DNA of 49,544 nt from Pirellulaceae bacterium (GCA_016784735.1 JADHUC010000034.1:1-49544), one strand, 5' to 3'; positions 9,701-18,542 are shown, counted from the first letter of the stretch. The notes: generated by a model from the letters alone, not told the origin. A program made the numbers and translations.

Positions 9701-10344
9701 GTGACTCGCAAGACGGGCAGGTCGTGATCGACCGGCCCTTCGAGTTGACCTTGCGCGCGCAGCCGTTCCACTTCGTCATGCTTGTTGTTCCGGCGGTTGA
9801 CGGCAAAGTCGACGCGCCCTTGGCCCCATGCCAGGGAGCACTTGACCAGATTACCGATTGCCTCGCCGACGACCGCAACAACCTGCCCCTGGAGCCAGGC
9901 GGTGTACTGGTCGATGTGTTTCCACTGGGTCTCGTCCAGGAAGTAGATCCCTTCCAGGTTCCTGCCGACGACGGGACCGGAGTGGTTGTGCGAACAGTTC
10001 AGGGCCACTTGATCGCGGCCCAGGCCGTACTTCTCCTCCAGCGTGTCGCGTATGGCCAGTGAAGTGGCGAGGTCGATGCCCACGACGTCCAGTGTGACAA
10101 GTACGGCTGTTCGACCATTGGGATCTTCGATGGCGAGGGCCTTGGCCCACAGGTCATGCTCGGTTCCCTCGGAGGGTTTCGTGCGGCTGCCGTAACCGGA
10201 CATCCATAGCGGGCCGGTGGGCGTAATCTTGACCGTCGCCACGCCGACCTTCCATTGGCCCAGAGCGTTAGCATCATGAGCCACCAGCGAAATCACCACG
10301 GCGACAACGCAGCACGCCGTTCGTGACGAAAGCGGATTCGGCAT
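6769..10344 (-). CDS. secreted neutral ceramidase-like / DUF6259 glycosidase-like fusion
   Basis: 1191 aa with a signal peptide ending near ANA (about 27). Residues about 30-475 match the neutral/alkaline ceramidase N-terminal fold: WKVGVATVKITP, SHNHSGP (118-124, metal ligands H119 and H121), YACHPTKLTG (third His, H231) and WQGCCGDQ. Residues about 475-1190 look like a GH36/DUF6259-type beta-sandwich plus TIM barrel: FWHWWHG, VDGIYMDQACSH, RIVLAGEGCGEAWLPYLD, and a C-terminal beta domain ending in WIIEFTEE. In planctomycetes the ceramidase-type domain is often a hydrolase of unknown substrate, so lipid amide cleavage is not assured. Two hydrolase-like modules in one chain suggest attack on a glycoconjugate, which is inference. 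GGAGAG precedes the ATG; the MFS gene follows 5 bp after the stop. Confidence 0.82.
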   Translation of the reverse strand: MPNPLSSRTACCVVAVVISLVAHDANALGQWKVGVATVKITPTGPLWMSGYGSRTKPSEGTEHDLWAKALAIEDPNGRTAVLVTLDVVGIDLATSLAIRDTLEEKYGLGRDQVALNCSHNHSGPVVGRNLEGIYFLDETQWKHIDQYTAWLQGQVVAVVGEAIGNLVKCSLAWGQGRVDFAVNRRNNKHDEVERLRAQGQLEGPVDHDLPVLRVTDTDGHTTAIVFGYACHPTKLTGNYRWCGDYVGYAQLHLEKAHPGAVAMFWQGCCGDQTPWPRGGDDYAKAEKVGRQLADAACATLSKPLTEITGSLTTRYAEFDLKLDELPDQQRLNERANSKNRYEARWAKRLMEQIDSGKTPVQSYPYPVQVWQLGCGLTFVLLGGEVVVDYAVRLKAELGAERTWVAGYTNDVMTYIPSRRVRLEGGYEGTRAMMYYGLPSVWAPEIEEVIVAKVHELATTATIENGALRVGVDPHDGKLLELVDLGTKHNHVDSNADSGGLWELNVHVDGQPTVLTPSQSKSFRWEIMPKGQTLRLTWTEFELSGASGFTVEVTVGLEANALTSQWQIALTKPAEVAVRQIRFPRVFGLSQQENERLAVPAWLGQKANDPRSMLGGKDGRGRRLAWDYPGRMALQCLAYYGEGGSGLYAACDDTAARRKTFALWGATGGQVNYETVHYPENGATDQARYALPYRVLLGTFQGDWITAAERYRTWATDQRWAKESRLRKGLVADWVLDTGAWIWNRGPSPGVLPPAAALQKRLGLPVSVFWHWWHGCAYDIGFPEYLPPREGTEAFKQAAARAHDDGVRFIVYMNQRAWGMSSRSWKEEGAERFAVKGPDGRVRPEVYNIFTRQALASMCLATPFWRNKYAGLAEEAFKDLGVDGIYMDQACSHRACYDPNHGHPLGGGNSWMEGFRTLSNDIRNRTNADGRIVLAGEGCGEAWLPYLDLMLTLQVSRERYSSPTDPWEVIPFFQAVYHSYAVTYGSYSSLTMPPYDELWPAEFAPKQPLALLDRKYSRQFYLEQARAFVWGQQPALANFRPEHFDQRPEEIEYVMRLARVRSRATKYLLHGEFLRPPQLNAPEVTSDFSRLSIYAGQKSRLTSSQKQHPLAIAGAWRASDGDVAIALASIAEQALSLSLALDPAYYDLPKHAHVYRIDEAGRHPIGSFTSDKPTLKLELPPRQAWIIEFTEE

Positions 10345-10371
10345 GTTAAGACTCTCCGTTCAAAGTGGCAT

Positions 10372-10455
10372 CGTTTAACCCCGAGCCGGAAGGCGACGGT
10401 CGTTGTGGCCGGCTCAATGCGCCACGACCGTCGCCTATCGGCTCGGGGTTAAACG
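10372..10455. repeat. GTTTAACC-family inverted-repeat element, copy 1
   Basis: Arms run from CGTTTAACCCCGAGCCG, through AGGCGACGGTCGT, to the mirror image ending in CGGGGTTAAACG, about 33 bp per arm with two mismatches and a short centre. It lies between the ceramidase-like start and the decayed aminotransferase gene. Related copies are at 14.6 and 18.6 kb. Confidence 0.85.
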
Positions 10456-10478
10456 GGGTGATGTCCTCGTCCGAGGTC

Positions 10479-10962
10479 CTACGCCTTTGTCAGGGCCTTC
10501 GAGTGTGTCTGAATTTTGCGGATGGCTTCCGCAATGGCCTCCATTGCCGTCCTGGTCGTCAGCAGCCGAATGCCTGACATCCTGATCGTCTCGTCGGCGA
10601 TCAGCGACTCGGCAACCGGGCAGGGAATCGTTTTGAGAAACCAATCACGTTTTTTTTGGAATACACGCCCATTTCTTTTCGAACTCAATCACTCGATTCC
10701 CCGTCCTGGAGATCCGTGTCCAACGCCGGCTGTACAGTACATCTTTCAGCATGTCTTCCGCCGCCTGACTGCCGTCCGGCCAACTCGGCCATTTGTCCTT
10801 GAACACCTTTTCGCCGCCCAGCATGGCAGGCTTCCCCGACGTTCCCGACGCGATCAAAGGAGTAGAGACCCCGGTTGCCGACACGAAAGACGCCCCCACC
10901 ATCCCGGCGGCGGATTTTGTCAGAAAACTTCGCCTCGATTCGCTCTTGCTTCTCTTGCTCAT
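10479..10962 (-). pseudogene. decayed DegT/DnrJ/EryC1-type aminotransferase with Tat signal
   Basis: Two pieces of one family survive. The first 95 or so codons are well preserved with a proper GGGGAGA ribosome site: Tat-type signal ESRRSFLTKSAAGMVGA, then KPAMLGGEKVFKDKWPSWP and TGNRVIEFEKKWA, the usual N-terminus of exported DegT-family proteins. In another frame follows the usual C-terminus (CPVAESLIADETIRMSGIRLL, then AMEAIAEAIRKIQTH). The whole central part, including the PLP lysine region of roughly 300 residues, is missing, and the frames meet at a run of eight A. The family normally has about 400-450 aa, so the product cannot be active. A GTTTAACC inverted repeat lies 24 bp past the remnant's stop. 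Confidence 0.8.
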
Positions 10963-11068
10963 CTAGTTCTCCCCGCGAAGGTCTTTTCAAGTCTCTGTCT
11001 GCGCGTCATTATCGTCGATGCGAACCGCGTGACAATCTCTCGCAACTCTAACTCAAAGGTGTTTTGCC

Positions 11069-12481
11069 GTGTCTCGCAGGAATCCTCTTTTGCTGACCTT
11101 GGTAATCCTACCCGTTTTAGCGGCCGGCGTTTTCCAAGTAACCGATCGCGAAACGTCTCAAAATGAACCCGATGCGAGGAAGTCCGAACGATTCGGCGCC
11201 GCGGGCGACGGCAAGGCCGACGATACGGACGCGCTTCAGCGGGCCGTCGATTCCGGCGTTGGCGACATCCGGTTGCCTAAGGGCACTTACCGCATCACTC
11301 GGCCGATTGTGATTAATTTGGACAAGGTCGGCTATACGTCGATTCACGGCGGCGGCGTGGCGAAGATTGTTATGGCTGGCCCCGGACCGGCGTTGAAGCT
11401 GGTCGGCACTCACAAAGGAACGGCTAGTCCCAAGTCGTTTCAAGACAACGTCTGGCAACGCCAAAGCACGCCCATGATCGACGGCCTGGAAATCATCGGC
11501 CAACATCCGGAAGCCTGCGGTGTGGAAGTCAGCGGGACCATGCAATTGACCATCACTCGGCTTGTCGTTCGCGAAGCCCTGCACGGCGTGCATCTGGTCG
11601 ATCGCAACCGCAATGTGATCTTGTCGGAATGCCACCTCTATCACAACCGAGGAATCGGCGTGTTCCTGGATCGGCTAAGTCTGCACCAGGTCAACATCGC
11701 CAACTGCCATATCAGCTACAACACGGGCGGCGGAATCGTCGTACGCGAAAGCGAGATCCGCAATCTGCAAATTGCGTGTTGCGACATCGAAGCCAACACT
11801 GGCGGAGCGGGCGACCCGCCGTCGGCCAACATCTTGTTCGACACGACGGTCGGTTCCATCCGCGAAGGGGCCATCATCGGCTGTACGATCCAGCATAGTC
11901 CCACTCCCGTCGAAGCGGCTCGGCCAGCTTCGGCACCCGAAGGATCCGCCAATATTCGCTTCATCGGCACCAGTCGCGAAGAACCGCATAAGGTCGGGAA
12001 TCTGGCCATCTCGGACAACTTGATGAGCGACGTAGAGATCAACATTCACATGGTCCACGCTCGCGGTGTCACGATCACCGGCAACTCGATCCATCGGGCG
12101 TTCGCGGCGAACATGCTGCTGGAGGATTGCTCGAACATCGTGCTTGGCTCGAACCTGTTCGATCGCAACCCCGACTACGGGTTCGACAGCCCCAGCGGGC
12201 TGGTCTTTCGCGATTGCCAAGACTGCACCCTGACGGGCCTGCACATCAACGGCGTGTTGAACTCGCCAGCCGGACTGGTCGTAGAAAGCTGCCGTCGATT
12301 CAATATTACCAATTGCACAATCGTCGACTGTGACAATTGCGGATTGCTACTGAAAGACGTATTCCACAGCCGCGTTTCCGACTGCCTGATCCGCGACGAC
12401 CGCCCCGAGGCGGGGTCCGTCCCGCTGGAAGTTATTGACGGCGGAGGCAATATGATCGTTGACAACCTGCTTGGGACGTGA
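11069..12481 (+). CDS. secreted pectate-lyase-superfamily beta-helix protein
   Basis: 470 aa from a GTG start preceded by AAAGGT; the N-terminus (PLLLTLVILPVLAAGVF) is a signal or anchor segment. FGAAGDGKADDTDALQRAVD (about 43-62) is the entry motif of the Pectate_lyase_3 superfamily, followed by LPKGTYRITRPI. The rest is right-handed beta-helix with NCHI, NITNCTI and GNS-type Asn/Cys ladders to the C-terminus. The superfamily includes polysaccharide lyases, glycosidases and non-enzymatic folds; no catalytic set was identified. It is divergent from the decayed aminotransferase gene, with about 105 bp between their starts holding any promoters. Confidence 0.82.
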   Translation: MSRRNPLLLTLVILPVLAAGVFQVTDRETSQNEPDARKSERFGAAGDGKADDTDALQRAVDSGVGDIRLPKGTYRITRPIVINLDKVGYTSIHGGGVAKIVMAGPGPALKLVGTHKGTASPKSFQDNVWQRQSTPMIDGLEIIGQHPEACGVEVSGTMQLTITRLVVREALHGVHLVDRNRNVILSECHLYHNRGIGVFLDRLSLHQVNIANCHISYNTGGGIVVRESEIRNLQIACCDIEANTGGAGDPPSANILFDTTVGSIREGAIIGCTIQHSPTPVEAARPASAPEGSANIRFIGTSREEPHKVGNLAISDNLMSDVEINIHMVHARGVTITGNSIHRAFAANMLLEDCSNIVLGSNLFDRNPDYGFDSPSGLVFRDCQDCTLTGLHINGVLNSPAGLVVESCRRFNITNCTIVDCDNCGLLLKDVFHSRVSDCLIRDDRPEAGSVPLEVIDGGGNMIVDNLLGT

Positions 12482-12791
12482 CCAAGGCAGTGATTTCCCT
12501 ACTTGCTCCCGAATAGAGGGGAGTCGCCCAGTCTATTCCCACTTGAATCTTGCTCCCGCGGAGTGGATTTACGGGCTGGATCAGTCGTTACTCGGTTGCT
12601 ACACTGTATTAGCGTGGGACTGTCTGGATTGAAACACGCCTACCTCCCTTGCTGAAGCAAACCTCCGACCCGGGAGGCTGCTTTTCCTCTTCCTTCCCCT
12701 CGTCGTCGGGCCGCGGAGGAAGGCGGCGAGGACGAAAAACCGAGAGTATCTCCGCAATTTTTGACGAGCGTATCCCTTTTAGGTTGTAGAC
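12482..12791. other. 310-bp intergenic stretch without a gene
   Basis: No coding sequence supported on either strand. A small hairpin CCTCC-N6-GGAGG at 12662-12677 is followed by CTGCTTTTCCTCTTCC, a weak terminator-like arrangement. The promoter of the downstream DUF1549 gene should lie near its right end but no clear consensus was found. Confidence 0.4.
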
Positions 12792-14495
12792 ATGCACAGA
12801 CTTCTGTTTTCTACGGTTGTGTTATTGGCGGCAGTGGCTAGTGCGGGCGAAGAAGAAAAGGCCGTATCCCTCTATGAAAGCTCTGCAAAGGCAAAACCCC
12901 AAGGCAAGATCGACGAGTTGGTTTTTGCCAAGTTGTCGTCGCTGGGCATCAAGCCCGTCCTCTGCTCGGACGCCGTGTTTGTCCGGCGCGCCTATCTGGA
13001 TCTGACCGGCACGCTGCCTACCGCCGAAGAGGCCAAAGCGTTCATCGAGGATCAGGACACGAAGAACAAACGCATTGCCTTGGTCGATCGGCTCCTGGAG
13101 CGGCCCGAGCATGCGGATTACTGGGCGATGAAATGGGGCGACATTTTACGGATCAAGGCTGAGTTCCCCGTCAATCTCTGGCCCAACGCGGCGCAGGCGT
13201 ATCATCGCTGGATCCATGCGTCCATCGTCCAGAACAAGCCATACGACGAGTTCGCCCGGGAACTGCTCACATCGAGCGGTAGCAATTTCCGCGTTGGCCC
13301 GGTCAACTTTTATCGCGCGATCCAGAACAAGACTCCGGAAGGGATCGCCAATGCCGTGGCGTTGACGTTCATGGGATCGCGGGCCGACTTCTGGCCGAAA
13401 GACCGTTCGGCCGGCATGTCCGCGTTTTTCTCCCAGATTGGCTACAAGCCGACTAGCGAGTGGAAGGAGGAGACCGTTTTCTGGGACCCTCTTAAGTCCA
13501 GCGCTGCGTCCAACAGCATCGCTCCGGGGCAGGCCGCCATCGCCAAATCCGTAGAAGTTACGAACGAAGTGCCGAAGGAACCGGCCGACGCGCCGAAGGA
13601 AACACCGAAAGACTCGACCGAGGCGCCGAAGGAACCGGCCGATGCTCCGCCACCGGCACCCGTCTTTCCGGATGGTACCAAAACCGAGTTGCCTCCGGAC
13701 CGAGATCCCCGGGAGGTCTTCGCCGATTGGCTCTTGCAGCCGAAGAACCCTTGGTTCACTCGGGCCATTGCGAACCGCACTTGGTCGTGGGTGATGGGAC
13801 GCGGCATCATCCACGAGGCGGACGATATTCGCGACGACAATCCACCCAGCAATCCCGAGCTGCTGGCCTATCTGGAGAAGGAATTGGTTTCCAGCGGCTA
13901 CGATCTGAGGCATCTAAAACGGCTGATGTTCACATCGACCACGTACCAGTTTTCGTCCATGCCGCGATTCAACTCTCCGGAAGCCGCTGCCAACTTTGCC
14001 AGCTATCCGTTGCGACGACTGGATGCCGAGGTATTGATCGACGCGGTGAACAAGATCACGGGCACAACGGATCTCTACACCAGCCCCATCCCGGAACCTT
14101 TCACGTATATCCCTAAAGACATGCCTGCTGTGGCGGTGGCCGATGGCAGCATCACCAGTTCGTTCCTGACGTTATTCGGACGTTCGGCACGGGCTACGGG
14201 GATGGAAAACGAACGTGTCAACGAGATGGCGCCATCCCAGTGGATGCACATGCTGAATTCGGGTCACATCCAGGCCAAGCTTCAAAGCGGTCCTGCAATG
14301 AGGGCGATTCTGACCGGCCCACCGAACGAAGTAGTAGAGAAGCTGTACCTGACGATCCTGTCACGATTCCCCACGGACGAAGAGCTGAAAACCATCGAGG
14401 AGTTCAACAAGTCCGGGGCGCTAGACAGGCGTTATATTCGGATAGACTTAGCTTGGTCGTTGATCAACAGCACCGAGTTTCTTCACCGGCACTGA
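12792..14495 (+). CDS. DUF1549/DUF1553 domain protein (planctomycete surface family)
   Basis: 567 aa with a signal peptide (LLFSTVVLLAAVASAG). Residues about 35-245 match DUF1549: FVRRAYLDLTGTLPTAEEAKAF and RPEHADYWAMKWGDILRI. A linker at about 257-295 repeats the words PKEPADAP and APKE, clearly a low-complexity spacer. Residues about 300-565 match DUF1553: PWFTRAIANRTWSWVMGRGI and LLAYLEKELVSSGYDLRHLKR. Many relatives carry cytochrome-c modules; no CxxCH motif is present here. The family always travels with DUF1501 proteins, as here (195 bp downstream), and the pair is thought to act at the cell surface; the biochemical role is unknown. An intervening GTTTAACC palindrome may alter transcript processing between them. 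Confidence 0.88.
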   Translation: MHRLLFSTVVLLAAVASAGEEEKAVSLYESSAKAKPQGKIDELVFAKLSSLGIKPVLCSDAVFVRRAYLDLTGTLPTAEEAKAFIEDQDTKNKRIALVDRLLERPEHADYWAMKWGDILRIKAEFPVNLWPNAAQAYHRWIHASIVQNKPYDEFARELLTSSGSNFRVGPVNFYRAIQNKTPEGIANAVALTFMGSRADFWPKDRSAGMSAFFSQIGYKPTSEWKEETVFWDPLKSSAASNSIAPGQAAIAKSVEVTNEVPKEPADAPKETPKDSTEAPKEPADAPPPAPVFPDGTKTELPPDRDPREVFADWLLQPKNPWFTRAIANRTWSWVMGRGIIHEADDIRDDNPPSNPELLAYLEKELVSSGYDLRHLKRLMFTSTTYQFSSMPRFNSPEAAANFASYPLRRLDAEVLIDAVNKITGTTDLYTSPIPEPFTYIPKDMPAVAVADGSITSSFLTLFGRSARATGMENERVNEMAPSQWMHMLNSGHIQAKLQSGPAMRAILTGPPNEVVEKLYLTILSRFPTDEELKTIEEFNKSGALDRRYIRIDLAWSLINSTEFLHRH

Positions 14496-14563
14496 TTTCT
14501 GCGGAATTCGTCGAGGAGAATGTTGTACCGCTCGCGGCTGGAAATGGCACAATTTCGAGAAGT

Positions 14564-14652
14564 CGTTTAACCCGAAGCCGGAGGCGATGGCGGGCGCGGG
14601 ATGGGAGACTTTTCGGCAATGTCCGCCATCGCCTCCGGCTTCGGGTTAAACG
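14564..14652. repeat. GTTTAACC-family inverted-repeat element, copy 2
   Basis: Two perfect 30-bp arms, starting CGTTTAACCCGAAGCCGG on the left and ending in CTTCGGGTTAAACG on the right, separated by 29 bp. It sits in the gap between the DUF1549/1553 and DUF1501 genes. Confidence 0.9.
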
Positions 14653-14689
14653 AGCCAGGGCAATCATAAACAAATGGGAGACTGAAAAC

Positions 14690-16054
14690 ATGAGTACAAA
14701 CCACAGTTCAGTCAAAGTAACGGGGATGTCACGGCGCGAGGCGATGCGTCGCGGCCTCTGCGGCACGGCGGGGATGTTGGCGGCCGGTTCTCTTGGCACC
14801 AATGCCCTGGCGGCTCCTGCGAAGCCGAAAGCCAAGGCCAAATCGGTCATTCAGATCTTCCTGTGGGGCGGCATGTCGCACAATGACACGTGGGACCCGA
14901 AACCGGAAGCGGGCGAGGACTACATGGGCGAGTTCATGGATGTGGTCAACACAAACGTGAACGGGATACGGCTCAATGCCCTGTTTCCTGAATTGGCCAA
15001 GCAGGCCGACAAGTACTCGCTAATCCGCGGTATGACCCACGGCGTCAACGGACATGAGACGGCGGCCTACCTGATGCAGACCGGGCACAAGTCCGGCGGG
15101 CGACTGGCCTATCCAAGCGTCGGGGCCATCTTCACCAAGTTCAAGGAAGACCAATACAAGGGAATCATTCCACCCTACGTGGTGCTCACGCGCGCGGCTG
15201 GGCGGTTCTCCGAAGAGGGATTCCTGGGACCAGCGTACAAGCCCTTTGCCACCGGCGGCGACCCGGCCGCGGAACGCTTCGAGGTGGAAGGAGTCGTCGC
15301 CAGGGGCATTTCCGACGCGAGGCAAGTGGCCCGCCGCGAATTGCTCGGCAAAATGGACACGATGGGCAAGGCGATGGCATCCGATTCGGAGTTAGTCAAA
15401 GCGCAAGAGGCCAAGGAACGGGCCTATGAATTGATCTTGGGTTCGGGCAAGGAGGTCTTCGATCTCACCAAGGAAAAGGATGAACTGCGGGATCGCTACG
15501 GGCGAGATAACAGCGGGCGGCGACATACGTTCGGGCAGGAGTGCCTGGCGGCGCGACGGATGGTCGAGGCCGGTGTGCCTTATATCACCATCAGTTTCCC
15601 GGGGGGCTGGGACACGCACTCGCGGCATTTCGAGAGAATGAACGTACAATGTCCGCAACTGGACCAAGGTCTGGCGGCGCTACTTGAGGATCTGAGCGAT
15701 CGTGGCTTGCTGGATAGCACCCTTGTCTGGTGTACCGGCGAGTTCGGCCGAGGTCCCAAGGTGGACTGGCAGCCGCCCTGGAACGGCGGTCGCAATCACT
15801 ATGGCAAGGCCTTCACTGTCCTGGTGGCCGGGGGCGGATTCAAGGGCGGCCACGTGGTCGGCTCGACGGACAAAGTTGGCGCGGAGCCCAAGGAGCGACC
15901 CGTCTATCCAGCAGACCTGCTTGGCAGCATCTATCAGTTGGCCGGCATAGACTCCACCGCCAAGCTGCCCCATCCCTTGGGGTTGGAGGCGTACGTGTTG
16001 GACGCCGAAAAGGAAGGCATGAAGTCGACCGGGCTCCTGACCGAGATAATGTAG
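14690..16054 (+). CDS. DUF1501 domain protein with Tat-type signal
   Basis: 454 aa. The start is the ATG of MSTNHSSVK, preceded by GGGAG; a much longer in-frame open stretch upstream crosses the end of the previous gene and the palindrome and is rejected. MSRREAMRRGLCGTAGMLAAG is a Tat-like signal. Characteristic blocks follow: LIRGMTHGVNGHETAAYL, ISFPGGWDTHSRHF, WCTGEFGRGPKVDW, and the C-terminal GRNHYGKAFTVLVAGGGFKG with YPADLLGSIYQLAGID. The fold is alkaline-phosphatase/sulfatase-like by family knowledge, but the function is unknown. It is the partner of the DUF1549/1553 protein upstream. Confidence 0.9.
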   Translation: MSTNHSSVKVTGMSRREAMRRGLCGTAGMLAAGSLGTNALAAPAKPKAKAKSVIQIFLWGGMSHNDTWDPKPEAGEDYMGEFMDVVNTNVNGIRLNALFPELAKQADKYSLIRGMTHGVNGHETAAYLMQTGHKSGGRLAYPSVGAIFTKFKEDQYKGIIPPYVVLTRAAGRFSEEGFLGPAYKPFATGGDPAAERFEVEGVVARGISDARQVARRELLGKMDTMGKAMASDSELVKAQEAKERAYELILGSGKEVFDLTKEKDELRDRYGRDNSGRRHTFGQECLAARRMVEAGVPYITISFPGGWDTHSRHFERMNVQCPQLDQGLAALLEDLSDRGLLDSTLVWCTGEFGRGPKVDWQPPWNGGRNHYGKAFTVLVAGGGFKGGHVVGSTDKVGAEPKERPVYPADLLGSIYQLAGIDSTAKLPHPLGLEAYVLDAEKEGMKSTGLLTEIM

Positions 16055-16106
16055 CAATTGGCGATATGTAGCGAACGGTAACGATCGCGTGGGCGCGGCC
16101 CACAAT

Positions 16107-16240
16107 GTTGTGGCCCGGTCTCCCGACCGGGCCACCCCGACGACCGCAGGTCTCCACCTACCGACCAAACGCCTGATCGTTCTTGACCTTGGAGACCTAC
16201 GGTCGCAGGCAGTGGCAGGGTCGGGAGACCCTGCCACAAC
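16107..16240. repeat. REPIN-like element: two hairpins in inverted orientation
   Basis: Left hairpin 16110-16135 is GTGGCCCGGTC-TCCC-GACCGGGCCAC. Right hairpin 16212-16237 is GTGGCAGGGTC-GGGA-GACCCTGCCAC. The right one read on the other strand is identical to the left except for a compensatory CC/GG to AG/CT change in the stem. Between them lies a second inverted repeat (16141-16156 with 16190-16205). This is the architecture of REPINs: two REP hairpins facing each other. Confidence 0.8.
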
Positions 16241-16301
16241 CTAGGCTGCATTTATCGCAACGTTCGCGTTTGATTTAACCGTGCAGAAAATGGAGCGGAT
16301 C

Positions 16302-18542
16302 ATGAGTAGATCTACATGGCTTCCGATTTTGGGACTGGCCGGATTGCTGGCGATGGTATCCTCGGCGCATGCGCAGCGCAGGGGGGGAGCGTACATAGGT
16401 TATGTCTATCCTGCCGGCGGCCAGCAGGGCACCACGTTCCACGTTAAGCTGGGTGGACAGGGGCTGGACCAAGTCGACAAGGTGGTTGTCACCGGCGAGG
16501 GCGTTTCAACTCGGGTGGTCGACTTCTATCGGAACATGGGCAACCAGGAACTCCGGTATTTGAGGGACCAACTGAGGCAGTTGCAGCGGGGAAAGCCGAC
16601 GCCAAGGCTAGCGCCAACGATGGTTGCAAGAATGATGTCGATGGATCCTACCCCTGTGATCGGCCCGCCGACGCCCCCGGCAAAGCCTGCACCAAAGCCC
16701 CGGGCGAAGCCGGCGTCCAAGACGAAGCCGAAACCCAAGACGGAGAAGGACAAGGCAAAGCAGAAACTCATCGAGAAGATTCAAACGAGGATGGCGGCAG
16801 ACAACAGAAGGCCGGCCAACCGTTCCGCCTCTGAACTCGTTTTTGTCGAAGTCACGATAGCGCCCGACGCAAAGCCCGGCCCGCGGGAGATCAGGGTGGT
16901 AACCACACGCGGAATGACCAACCCGATGGCTTTTTACGTCGGCCAGGTTCCCGAAGTCGCCAGGAGGCCCATGAAGACCGCTAGCTTCCAGGTGCTGGGC
17001 AAGGAGCATCTCGCCCAGCGCACGAGACCGCCGGAAGAGGAGGAAATGCAGGTCACCGTGCCGTGCACCATGAACGGCCAAATCGCCTCCGGCGAAGTGA
17101 ACCGGTATCGTTTCGAGGCCCGCAAAGGGCAACGGCTGGTGATCTCCGTCAAAGCCCGGGAATTGGTCCCGTATATTGCTGACGGCGTTCCCGGCTGGTT
17201 TCAGCCGGTGCTGGCGCTTTGCGATGCGGAGGGGAAGGAGTTGGCGTACAACGACGATTTCCGCTTCAAGCCCGACCCGACCCTCAATTTCGAAGTGCCC
17301 GCAGACGGCGAATATGTGCTCTCGATCATCGACGCTCTCTACCGCGGTCGCAACGATTTCGTCTATCGGATTACCGTCGCCGAGACGCCGTTTGTGACGA
17401 GCATCTTTCCTTTGGGTGCGCGAGTGGGCGACCCGGTGAAGATCGAAATGGATGGCTGGAATCTCGACAAGGCCACATTGGCGCCGCCTCCCAAAGACGC
17501 GGGGCCGGGTACGCACATGATCGCCGCGACCAAGGGAAAAGTCGTCTCGAACCACGTGCCTTTCGCTTTGGACACATTGCCGGAATGTTTGGACGAGGAA
17601 TCCAACGACCAGCAGTCGAACGCGCAGAAGGTGGAACTTCCCATCATCGTCAACGGCCGAATGGACCGCCCGAATGATTGGGATGTCTTCGAAGTTGAAG
17701 GCAAAGCCGATGAGACGATCGTCGCGGAAGTCCACGCCCGCCGGCTCGATTCCCCGGTCGATTCGTTCGTTAAGGTTACCGATGCGAGTGGCAAGATGCT
17801 GGCGTTTAACGACGATCACCACGACGCGGGGTCAGGGCTGAACACTCACCACGCCGATTCCTACCTGATGGTCAAACTGCCCGCGGATGGAAAGTACTTC
17901 GTTCACATGGGTGATACGACGCGACAGGGCGGAAAGGAGTATGCGTACCGGCTACGGATCAGCCCGCCGCGGCCCGATTTCGAGTTGCGAGTCGTCCCAC
18001 CCAGCATCGCCCTCCGCGGCAGGAATCCCGCCAACGTGACCGTCTATGCCGTCCGCAAAGACGGTTTTGCCGGCGCCATCAAGCTAAGCTTCAAGGACTT
18101 GCCTGAGGGGTTCACCGCGAATTCCGCCAATCTGGCGGCCGGAAGAGATTCAGGGCGGCTGACGGTGAAGAGCACCTTGCGTGAGATGGATAAGCCCGTC
18201 AGTCTGACCGTCGTAGGCACTGCGAAGAACGAGGAAGCGGAAATCGTCCACGAGGCCGTACCCGCGGAAGACAGAATGCAGGCCTTCTTGTGGCGGCATC
18301 TGATGCCCGCGCAAGAACTGATGGCCGTGCTCTGGAACGCGGCCTACAGAATGCCGGAGACACGCGTCCGCCCACCGATCCCTGAAGCGATGAAACCCAA
18401 ACCCAAGCCGGGGGCGAAGCCCAAGTACAACGAGCGACAGGTGGCCAATCTTCTGAGACAGATCGAACGTCTCTATCAAGAGTGGTATCTCACAGACGAT
18501 TTCGCCAACCGAGAAATCGCGAAGGTGAAACCCGAACTCTGA
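16302..18542 (+). CDS. secreted PPC-domain protein
   Basis: 746 aa. The third of three closely spaced possible starts was chosen because GGAG lies 8 bp before it and it opens a clean signal peptide (WLPILGLAGLLAMVSSAHAQ). An IPT/TIG-like segment follows (about 28-75), then a Lys/Pro/Ala-rich linker (about 115-160, KPAPKPRAKPASKTKPKPK), then two PPC-like beta domains (about 265-370 and 450-560) with the blocks YNDDF and FNDDHHDA. The C-terminal 60 residues are basic and probably helical (NLLRQIERLYQEWYL). PPC proteins follow DUF1549/DUF1501 genes in many planctomycetes; they are thought to be surface-associated. No enzymatic motif seen. Confidence 0.83.
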   Translation: MSRSTWLPILGLAGLLAMVSSAHAQRRGGAYIGYVYPAGGQQGTTFHVKLGGQGLDQVDKVVVTGEGVSTRVVDFYRNMGNQELRYLRDQLRQLQRGKPTPRLAPTMVARMMSMDPTPVIGPPTPPAKPAPKPRAKPASKTKPKPKTEKDKAKQKLIEKIQTRMAADNRRPANRSASELVFVEVTIAPDAKPGPREIRVVTTRGMTNPMAFYVGQVPEVARRPMKTASFQVLGKEHLAQRTRPPEEEEMQVTVPCTMNGQIASGEVNRYRFEARKGQRLVISVKARELVPYIADGVPGWFQPVLALCDAEGKELAYNDDFRFKPDPTLNFEVPADGEYVLSIIDALYRGRNDFVYRITVAETPFVTSIFPLGARVGDPVKIEMDGWNLDKATLAPPPKDAGPGTHMIAATKGKVVSNHVPFALDTLPECLDEESNDQQSNAQKVELPIIVNGRMDRPNDWDVFEVEGKADETIVAEVHARRLDSPVDSFVKVTDASGKMLAFNDDHHDAGSGLNTHHADSYLMVKLPADGKYFVHMGDTTRQGGKEYAYRLRISPPRPDFELRVVPPSIALRGRNPANVTVYAVRKDGFAGAIKLSFKDLPEGFTANSANLAAGRDSGRLTVKSTLREMDKPVSLTVVGTAKNEEAEIVHEAVPAEDRMQAFLWRHLMPAQELMAVLWNAAYRMPETRVRPPIPEAMKPKPKPGAKPKYNERQVANLLRQIERLYQEWYLTDDFANREIAKVKPEL

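Noticed and set aside
14240..14689. An in-frame upstream extension of the DUF1501 gene
   Set aside because: It overlaps the end of the DUF1549/1553 gene, translates a palindrome and would hide the Tat signal; the ATG with GGGAG at 14690 fits the family.
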